20,066 nucleotides of DNA from assembly GCA_021811225.1 (NCBI GenBank), contig JAJZPJ010000023.1, positions 1-20,066 on the forward strand, written 5' to 3'. The position numbers were made by a program, and so were the translations under genes. This DNA is from Pseudomonadota bacterium (GTDB taxonomy: Bacteria > Pseudomonadota > Gammaproteobacteria > Burkholderiales > Rhodocyclaceae). The notes under the pieces were generated by a model, which worked only from the letters and a program-made list of their open reading frames with translations, made no database searches and had not been told where the DNA came from. This document shows positions 14,554-20,066 of the stretch, piece after piece. Position 1 is the stretch's first letter. The number at the start of each line of letters is the position of its first letter.

Positions 14554-16151
14554 CAGACGTATCTTCCCGGGGAGAGGATGGCGGCCGGGTCGAGCGCCTT
14601 CTTGATCTGCCGGACCAGTTGCCAATAGGTCGAGTCGTTTTCCGACAGCCAGCCCATGGTCTGGATGCCGACCCGGTAGGGCAGGAAACCCTGGCCTCGG
14701 CCCGCCTCCAGCAGGGCCCAGTAACAGCGCCCGGCATTTTCCCGGCTCGCTTCCGAATCCAGATCGAAGAGCAGCGGCACGGTGCTGTCGAAGCAGCGAT
14801 CCGATACGCTGGTCAGCGTGATCAGCGGCTCCAGCCGATATTCGCGCATGATCGCGGTGACCATGCGCAGATAGGCGGCGACCCGCTCCGGCTGCATCGG
14901 CACCAGCGGCGCATACCAGGTCACGCCGCAAGCGTCGCGGGCCGGATCCATGGCCGCGTCGGCCGGCGCTTTCCTGCCGCTCAGCCAATAGCACAGCGGC
15001 AGCGCCGTCTCGTTCGGCCGGCCGGCCACCAGTTGCAGCGAACGCTCCAGCATGTCCAGGCTCCTGGCGTAGCGGGAACGATAGCGTCCCGGCAGCAGCC
15101 GACCGAGTCTGGCCAGGGTGCTGGCGCCGGCGGGGCCGACGAAGATCAGCCGCGAGGCCAGCGGCCTGAGGATGGCGCGGATCTCGCGCTGCGCCGCCGC
15201 CACCACGCCGCGGCTGCCGTAGAGCGTGCCGAACCCCGTCCAGGGGCTCACCTGGTTTTCCCTGCCGAGATCGGACAGCAGCCCGGGAGGAATGAGACCG
15301 TCGGGACCCAGGCGCTCGCGCGGATAGGGCACGGCCATGGCCAGGACACGATGCGCGTTCATCAGGTTGATGCCGCCGACCACGCCCGGATAGCGGGCCA
15401 GCACCTCGCGCACCCGGGCGACCAGTTCGCCCAGTCGTTCTTCCCGCTTCAGGCCGAAGAGGAAGGCCTTGATGCCGTCTGGACGCCGCGCCAGCGCGAT
15501 GCTCATTTCGGTCACGATGCCGAAACCGCTCTGCGAAAAAATGCCGTCGAGATAGGGACCGATGCCCCATTTGAAGGCGCGGTCGAGCGGCTCGCCGTTG
15601 ATCCCGGAGAGCGCAGAACGATAGACGCGGCCGTCGGCCAGCACCGCCTCCAGCGTCATCACCGCTCCGAAGTGATCGGCGTGGGGCGTGATGCCGTAGC
15701 CGCGCTCGAGCGCATTGCCGATCAGGCTGCAGCTCGGTCCGGCACCGGTCACCGGCACCAGGTAGGGATGTCCGCCCTGATCGAGAAAGTTGGCGAGCCG
15801 TCCCTGGGTGACGCCGGGCTCGACCGTGACCAGTCCGTTGCCCGGATCGAAATCGACGATCCGGTCGAGTCCGGAGAGGTCGAGCACGACGCAGTCGTCC
15901 GTCACCGGCAGGGCCGTTCCGTAGCCCCAGTTGTGGCCGGTGCTGACCGGGTAGAGCGGCACCTTGAAGCGCGCGGCGATCGCGACGATCGCAGGAATCT
16001 GTCCGCGCTCGTGCGGCCTCAGGGCCCCCGCAATCCGGCGCCCGATTCCCGTCGTGCACCGCCCGTAATCGGCCTGGGCCGCCGCCGCTCCAAGAGCCCG
16101 AGACTGGCCGAGCAGCGCGGTCCAATCTCGCAACGCATGATCCAGTTCCAC
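14553..16151 (-). CDS. FAD-binding oxidase of the VAO/PCMH family (4-cresol dehydrogenase-like)
   Basis: A 532-residue flavoprotein. The PCMH-type FAD domain shows PVSTGHNWGYG (68-78), LDLSGLDRIVDFDP, VEPGVTQGRLANFL, GAGPSCSLIGNALERGYG (136-153) and FGIVTEMSIAL (210-220). The C-terminus LDPAAILSPGRYV resembles the closing motif of 4-cresol dehydrogenase and vanillyl-alcohol oxidase. Enzymes of this group oxidise para-substituted phenols; the substrate here is unknown, and I could not place the covalent FAD residue (Tyr or His) by eye. There is no signal peptide, so it is probably cytoplasmic or attached through a partner. No cytochrome c subunit gene is beside it. The GTG start at 16151 is supported by AGGAG 8 nt upstream. 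It sits between a membrane-protein gene and the transporter gene and shares its stop (TGATG) with the latter. Confidence 0.88.
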   Translation of the reverse strand: MELDHALRDWTALLGQSRALGAAAAQADYGRCTTGIGRRIAGALRPHERGQIPAIVAIAARFKVPLYPVSTGHNWGYGTALPVTDDCVVLDLSGLDRIVDFDPGNGLVTVEPGVTQGRLANFLDQGGHPYLVPVTGAGPSCSLIGNALERGYGITPHADHFGAVMTLEAVLADGRVYRSALSGINGEPLDRAFKWGIGPYLDGIFSQSGFGIVTEMSIALARRPDGIKAFLFGLKREERLGELVARVREVLARYPGVVGGINLMNAHRVLAMAVPYPRERLGPDGLIPPGLLSDLGRENQVSPWTGFGTLYGSRGVVAAAQREIRAILRPLASRLIFVGPAGASTLARLGRLLPGRYRSRYARSLDMLERSLQLVAGRPNETALPLCYWLSGRKAPADAAMDPARDACGVTWYAPLVPMQPERVAAYLRMVTAIMREYRLEPLITLTSVSDRCFDSTVPLLFDLDSEASRENAGRCYWALLEAGRGQGFLPYRVGIQTMGWLSENDSTYWQLVRQIKKALDPAAILSPGRYV

Positions 16152-16159
16152 CGCGGCTT

Positions 16160-16164
16160 CTCCT
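16160..16164 (-). promoter_or_regulatory. Strong ribosome binding site fixing a GTG start
   Basis: On the minus strand AGGAG (within AGAGAGGAGA) is 8 nt before the GTG at 16151. This is the best Shine-Dalgarno in the locus and is the reason for accepting GTG as the flavoprotein start. It occupies the 23-nt gap after the membrane-protein gene. Confidence 0.8.
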
Positions 16165-16174
16165 CTCTATGGTC

Positions 16175-16870
16175 TCAAGAACGGCCCACGCCCTGGCGCT
16201 GCGCCGGCGCCTTATCCGGATGCAGCAGCGGCAGCAGCAATCTGCGGGTAAACAGCCCGACCCCGCCCCACATCGTGGCGAACCAGAGCGGCACGCCGCC
16301 GATGCCCGGATAAGCCCATTGTCCCGTCGACACGCCGATGCATTCGACCATGGCGCCCATGGCGATCATGGTGAGGACGTAGGCAATATCCATAGATTCG
16401 CGATAGAGGACGAGACAAAACGCCAGGATCGCCGCCGAGATCAGGGTCAATGCCGTAGCGTCGCCGACGGTGGAGAATGGCAACGCGAACACCGTCGCCA
16501 GCCCGAGCGCTACCCAGCGCTTACCCCGCGGCGGCTGTCCGTCGAGGAAACGGAGGGTAGTGAGAATGTAGAAGCCCCACATGACGAACTCGTAGATCGG
16601 CATGCCCAGCGCGTCGGGATGATTGAAGCGGAACACCCCCTGGCGCAGGGCGCCCAGATTCATCAGGACGAACAGGACGTCGACGCCGAGCATCAGCAGC
16701 AGCTCTGCTCGGGAAATCCGGCCGAAGCCCAGCGCCCAGACGACCGCAAAGGCGGCGAGTTTGAATGCATTGCCGGGCAGCCATGCCAGGACGGCCAGCG
16801 TCGCGAGCAATTGCAGCATCGGCCGGATCCGCGCGCTGGCCGCGCCGATCATGGCCCGCAGTTGGAGCAT
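16175..16870 (-). CDS. Multi-pass membrane protein of unknown function
   Basis: A 231-residue, very hydrophobic protein that I do not recognise with certainty. About seven membrane segments are visible (near 18-48, 55-75, 92-109, 117-134, 138-156, 161-180, 193-216). The conserved-looking part is the last third: E176 in MVECIGVSTGQWAYPG, followed by PLWFATMWGG and a basic end. The pattern of an acid in one helix, then TGxWxYPG, then PLW recalls small uncharacterised bacterial membrane families of DUF2878 kind; this is only a resemblance. The ATG at 16870 has a weak Shine-Dalgarno (CGGA). A second in-frame ATG at 16852 is possible. It precedes the flavoprotein gene by 23 nt, so the two may be co-expressed, perhaps with the membrane protein serving as electron acceptor or anchor. 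Confidence 0.75.
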   Translation of the reverse strand: MLQLRAMIGAASARIRPMLQLLATLAVLAWLPGNAFKLAAFAVVWALGFGRISRAELLLMLGVDVLFVLMNLGALRQGVFRFNHPDALGMPIYEFVMWGFYILTTLRFLDGQPPRGKRWVALGLATVFALPFSTVGDATALTLISAAILAFCLVLYRESMDIAYVLTMIAMGAMVECIGVSTGQWAYPGIGGVPLWFATMWGGVGLFTRRLLLPLLHPDKAPAQRQGVGRS

Positions 16871-16968
16871 GGATGCATTCCGTGCGATTTCATTGGCATG
16901 ACCCCACCGTTATTCTTCAGCTCATATTTCCGCGCATGAACGCGCTGACGGTCAGTGCATGGCTGCGG

Positions 16969-19900
16969 CTATCGCTTGGGCGCGCCGCAGTTCCAGGCAA
17001 GCGAATAGCTGCCGAGCGCATTCTGCGAAAGTGCGCTCCTGCAGGGGACGAAGTCGTCACGGGAGCGGCCCGCTTGACTCGTCAGGATCGGTGCCTCTTC
17101 CTGAGACAGGAGCAGCGGCGGGATGGCCACCGGGACCACAGGGGACAGGACGGGCGGTTCGGCTGCGGCGAACACTTGAAGCGCCGTGCTGTTTTCCGGC
17201 GCCTGGCTGAAACTGTAGTTGGCCGCGGACAGACCGCCGCCGGCGATCTCGTAGCTACCGACAGGACTGGTCGGCACGGCGGGACTGCCGAAAGTCAGGC
17301 TGCCGGTGGTCGCATCGGCCTGGGTTTCTCCTCGCAGGAAGCCGGTGACTTCGCCCGTGAATGCCGGATTGACTTGTCCGTAGGCGCGGCTGGCAGAATC
17401 GGCGAGATAGATCAACTGGGCCGGCGTGATGTCCGCCGTCGTCGCCGCCGTGGCATTGGCCCGGTAATTGCCGGCAGCCACGCCGGCAAGAGTAAGGCCC
17501 GTGGCGGTCACGAGCTTGGCGCTGCCGACATTCTTGTTGTCGAAGCTCGCGGCCCCGCCGGTCAGGCTCACCGTATCCCCGCGGATGACGCCGCCGAGCG
17601 TGCGGCTCGTGATCGTCGCAGCCGTCGTGCCGTCATACACCTTGTCGGCCGCCGTGACGCTCGCCATCAACGACGCGGGAATTATTGCGGCGGTGGCGGT
17701 GGCCGAACCGGCAACGCGGTAGTTGGCGGCGAGACCTCCGTTTGCGCCGTCGTTCAAGCTGACCCCGGTGACGGCGACGGTCTTGCCGCTCGCGGCATTC
17801 TTGTCCGAGAAGGTCGCGGCACTCGAAGCGCCTGTCACGGTTTCCGTGCCTACGAGGCCGGCCAGCCCGTAGCCCGTCACCGTCGCCGCGGTGCTGCCGT
17901 CGTAGGTCTTGTCGGCGGCCGTCACGACGAGCATCAGCGGCTTCGGACCGATGTCGGCGGTGGTGGTCGCGGTCGTGTTCGCCGTATAGTTGCCCGCAGC
18001 GGTTCCGCTCAAGGCGAGACCGATCGCGGTCACGGTCTTGGCCCTACCCACGTTCTTGTTGTCGAAGCTCGCCGTGCCGCCGGTCAGAATCACGTCGTCG
18101 CCGCCGATCACGCCCAGCAACGAGCGGCCGGTGATGGTGGCGGCGGTGGTGCCGTCATAGACCTTGTCGGCCGCGGCGATGCCCGCCTTCAGGCCGAGGC
18201 CCAAGCTCGCCGCTGCGATGTCCGCCGCCGTCGTCGCCGTGCTGCTCGCGGTATAGTTGCCGGCGTCAAGACCGATCAACGTCAGGCCCGTGGCGGTCAC
18301 GAGCTTGGCGCTGCCGACATTCTTGGTATCGAAGCTGGCCGTGCCGCCGGTCAGGCTGACGAGGTCGCCGCCGAGCACGCCGCCGAGCGTGCGGCTCGTG
18401 ATCGTCGCAGCCGTCGTCGCGTCATACACCTTGTCGGCCGCCGTGACGCTCGCCGTCAGCGACGCGGGGCTTATGTCGGCCAAGGCGGTGGCAAAACCGG
18501 CAACGCGGTAGTTGGCGGCGAGACCTCCGTTTGCACCGTCGTTGAGGCTGATCCCGGTGATAGCGACGGTCTTGCCGTTTGCGGCATTCTTGTCCGAGAA
18601 GGTCGCAGCAGTCGAAGCGCCTGTCACGGTCTCCGTGCCTATGAGGCCGGCCAGCCCGTAGCCCGTCACCGTTGCGCTATCGTTGCCGTCGTAGGTCTTG
18701 TCGGCGACGGTGGGCGCCAAGGTCAAGGGCGCCTTGTCGACCACCCCGGTGGCGTCCGCCACCTGCGTCACCGTGTAGTTGTTGCCGCCGTTTCCGTCAT
18801 TGAGCGAATAGGCCGAGACGCTGAGCCTCTTGTTGCTACCCGCATCGGCCGTGTCGTAGGTCTCGGCCGACCCCGTCACCGTATCGCCGCCCACGAGTCC
18901 CGTCGTCACCGGCAGCGCCGCCGCCATATTGGTGCCATCGTAGGTCTTGCTGTTGGTCTGCGCCGTGATCGTCAACCCAGCCTTGCTGATACTCAGCATA
19001 CCGTCATGGAATGTAATGTCGTACTGGGTGGACCATAGGCCCTGGGGAGTAATGGCGTAAGAACCTGCGTTCCTCGCGCCCTGTGCGCTGCCACCGTAAC
19101 CGAGTACGCCTGACAACACGGCGGCCGGGTCGCTATAGACGGCGCCATTGCCGCCCGAATAGGCGAGGCCGTCATAGGTCTTGCCATCCGCATTGGCGGT
19201 CACGCTGAGCGGCACCAGAAGCGCCTTCAACATGGGGAGCGTGTTGCCCTCGTAGATGCGCCAAGTGGTGGAAAAATCGAAGCCGCTGAAGGTCGCTTGA
19301 GCCATCATGGCGGTAGTCGGGGTGGTGCCTACGGCACCTACACCCGTGCCAGCTCCGCTAGTAGCCTGACCGCTCGAGCCTATATCCCAGTAGCTGCTTG
19401 AAGCTGCGCCAAAGTCTAGATTGTTTCCGACCAGACCGCCGATCGAGGTACCGGTGCCGGTCACCAGGCCGGTGGCGTAGGTTTGGTAGATTTTCCAGCG
19501 GTTGTAGCCAACCAGCCCGCCCACGCTGGAAGCTCCGGTCACGGCGCCCGCGGCGTAGGAATCGTGGATAGTGGATTCATTATCACCCACCAGCCCGCCG
19601 ACATCATTACCGCTTGCCGTGACCGAGCCCCTGGCATAGGAACTCGCGATGTCGGCATAGCTATAGCCCACCAGCCCTCCGGCAGCGTCGCCGCTGTCGG
19701 TAATGTTGCCGGTGGCATAGTCGGCGGCGAGCGTGACACCGCCAGAGGCGTAACCGAGCAGGCCGCCAACGGCAAATGCACCAACGACGTCGCCTGTGGC
19801 GTAGGCATTGGCGATAAAGCCCGTTGTTGTTGTGTAGTGCCCGCTGGCCAAACCTACCAGACCGCCAGAATAAATGCCGCTCCCGGTCACGCTTGCGCTC

Positions 19901-20066
19901 GAGTAGGCGTTGCGGACGACGCACCAGTTGCACTGGCCCACTAGACTGCCGACAAAATTATGTCCGAGGATGGCGCCTCCCTCCAGCCCGATATTGCTGA
20001 GCTTGCCGCTAAGGACCCCGAACAGGCCCACCCCGTCGGTTGCCGGCTGATTGATGCTGAGTCCGC
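16969..20066 (-). CDS. Partial giant TPS exoprotein (TpsA) with GLUG, YDG and MBG-like repeats
   Basis: The frame is open to the right edge, so the N-terminus, where the signal peptide and TPS haemagglutination domain are expected, is missing. About 1,031 residues are visible. In protein order they are eight GLUG repeats (GGLVGYN type); a WRIYEGNTLPMLK linker; seven YDG modules of about 80-90 residues (KTYDG or KVYDG at the start of each); one MBG-like module (SRAYGQVNPAF to GGGLSAANYSF); a Pro-rich linker; and a C-terminal tail with two cysteines. These modules are typical of large surface adhesins exported by FhaC-type pores. Only four cysteines occur: a CNWC pair in a GLUG repeat and a CX17C pair at the C-terminus. 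The matching TpsB gene lies downstream on the same strand, beyond two other genes. Confidence 0.88.
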   Translation of the reverse strand, partial: GLSINQPATDGVGLFGVLSGKLSNIGLEGGAILGHNFVGSLVGQCNWCVVRNAYSSASVTGSGIYSGGLVGLASGHYTTTTGFIANAYATGDVVGAFAVGGLLGYASGGVTLAADYATGNITDSGDAAGGLVGYSYADIASSYARGSVTASGNDVGGLVGDNESTIHDSYAAGAVTGASSVGGLVGYNRWKIYQTYATGLVTGTGTSIGGLVGNNLDFGAASSSYWDIGSSGQATSGAGTGVGAVGTTPTTAMMAQATFSGFDFSTTWRIYEGNTLPMLKALLVPLSVTANADGKTYDGLAYSGGNGAVYSDPAAVLSGVLGYGGSAQGARNAGSYAITPQGLWSTQYDITFHDGMLSISKAGLTITAQTNSKTYDGTNMAAALPVTTGLVGGDTVTGSAETYDTADAGSNKRLSVSAYSLNDGNGGNNYTVTQVADATGVVDKAPLTLAPTVADKTYDGNDSATVTGYGLAGLIGTETVTGASTAATFSDKNAANGKTVAITGISLNDGANGGLAANYRVAGFATALADISPASLTASVTAADKVYDATTAATITSRTLGGVLGGDLVSLTGGTASFDTKNVGSAKLVTATGLTLIGLDAGNYTASSTATTAADIAAASLGLGLKAGIAAADKVYDGTTAATITGRSLLGVIGGDDVILTGGTASFDNKNVGRAKTVTAIGLALSGTAAGNYTANTTATTTADIGPKPLMLVVTAADKTYDGSTAATVTGYGLAGLVGTETVTGASSAATFSDKNAASGKTVAVTGVSLNDGANGGLAANYRVAGSATATAAIIPASLMASVTAADKVYDGTTAATITSRTLGGVIRGDTVSLTGGAASFDNKNVGSAKLVTATGLTLAGVAAGNYRANATAATTADITPAQLIYLADSASRAYGQVNPAFTGEVTGFLRGETQADATTGSLTFGSPAVPTSPVGSYEIAGGGLSAANYSFSQAPENSTALQVFAAAEPPVLSPVVPVAIPPLLLSQEEAPILTSQAGRSRDDFVPCRSALSQNALGSYSLAWNCGAPKR
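17468..17905 (-). repeat. Copy A of a 438-bp duplicated block in the YDG array
   Basis: This block matches 18257-18694 at a constant offset of 789 bp (263 codons), checked at three points with no net insertion or deletion. A hand count over 17711-17890 against 18500-18679 gives 168 identical bases of 180. It covers parts of two successive YDG modules. Confidence 0.85.
18257..18694 (-). repeat. Copy B of the 438-bp duplicated block
   Basis: Partner of the block at 17468-17905. Differences are mostly single-base, and the frame is kept. In this copy one YDG signature reads YDA (near 18415). Confidence 0.85.
19420..20034 (-). repeat. GLUG repeat array
   Basis: Eight copies of a G-[GS]-L-[VLF]-G core occur within about 205 residues, each followed by a variable loop and a short YA.G.VTG strand. 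The DNA is more diverged between copies than in the YDG array. GLUG repeats are found in large bacterial surface proteins and fold as short beta-turn units, probably extending the beta-helical shaft. Confidence 0.85.

Larger units (their letters stand above)
17430..19195 (-). repeat. Tandem array of seven YDG modules
   Basis: The YD codons lie near 19171, 18937, 18690, 18420, 18153, 17899 and 17633, giving spacings of 234-270 bp. The modules are of two kinds: KTYDG followed by GYGLAGL and ATFSDKNA, and KVYDG/KVYDA followed by TAATIT and ASFDNKN or ASFDTKN. They alternate in a higher-order pattern. The array is coding and in frame, with no spacers as in CRISPR. Confidence 0.88.

Noticed and set aside
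12646..16125. A single 1,159-residue minus-strand protein joining TpsB to an upstream segment
   Set aside because: The upstream part is out-of-frame oxidase sequence. A signal peptide and ATG at 14553 mark the real TpsB start.
14373..16313. 646-codon open frame antisense to the flavoprotein and tpsB genes
   Set aside because: Shadow frame; the minus-strand proteins carry clear FAD-oxidase and TpsB motifs.
16855..16968. Promoter for the membrane protein-oxidase-TpsB genes
   Set aside because: No -35/-10 pair of acceptable quality is visible on the minus strand; a short CTGAC-G-GTCAG inverted repeat is present near 16945-16955 but is too small to interpret.
16765..19038. 757-codon plus-strand frame with repeated units over the YDG array
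   Set aside because: Its repeats are the antisense image of the YDG modules. It begins inside the membrane-protein gene and has no Shine-Dalgarno.
17430..19195. CRISPR array or non-coding satellite
   Set aside because: Units are 234-270 bp, in frame, and code for recognisable YDG modules with conserved KTYDG or KVYDG; no short direct repeats with unique spacers.

Overview
The window is high-GC DNA from a Gram-negative, respiring proteobacterium. The best fit is a betaproteobacterium of Rhodocyclales type. The evidence is a ribF-ileS-lspA operon, a queG/tsaE-amiC divergon, cbb3 oxidase maturation genes (ccoI, ccoS), a YcaO close to that of E. coli, and a two-partner secretion (TPS) adhesin locus. 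The species assignment is inference; no rRNA or other marker is present.

Layout. Bases 1-254 are non-coding and hold a GC hairpin and a TA-flanked 20-bp inverted repeat that may be a mobile-element remnant. Bases 255-5429 (minus strand) carry an operon-like run read in the order SDR dehydrogenase, ccoI, ccoS, ycaO. Just upstream of it lies tRNA-Thr(CGT), with its own consensus promoter and a terminator placed immediately before the SDR gene. queG (minus) and tsaE (plus) start back to back inside one ATGCAT palindrome. tsaE then overlaps amiC, which encodes a Tat-exported cell-wall amidase. ribF, ileS and lspA follow as an overlapping operon on the plus strand.

Right after lspA, with 9 bp between stop codons, a minus-strand locus fills the rest of the window. 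Read in its own direction it has a giant exoprotein (TpsA) with GLUG, YDG and MBG-like repeats, cut by the right edge; a seven-helix membrane protein of unknown function; a VAO/PCMH-type FAD oxidase; and the FhaC/ShlB-type outer-membrane transporter (TpsB). The oxidase stop and the TpsB start share one base.

The first half is housekeeping: respiratory metal loading, S12 modification, queuosine, t6A, division, flavin, isoleucyl-tRNA and lipoprotein processing. The most unusual part is the TPS locus, because a membrane protein and a flavoenzyme sit between the secreted adhesin and its pore. Other points worth a second look are a KRSKS signature in IleS, a four-cysteine pattern in TpsA, a recent in-frame 789-bp spaced duplication in its YDG array, and an SDR-cco operon with no visible promoter of its own behind a tRNA terminator.
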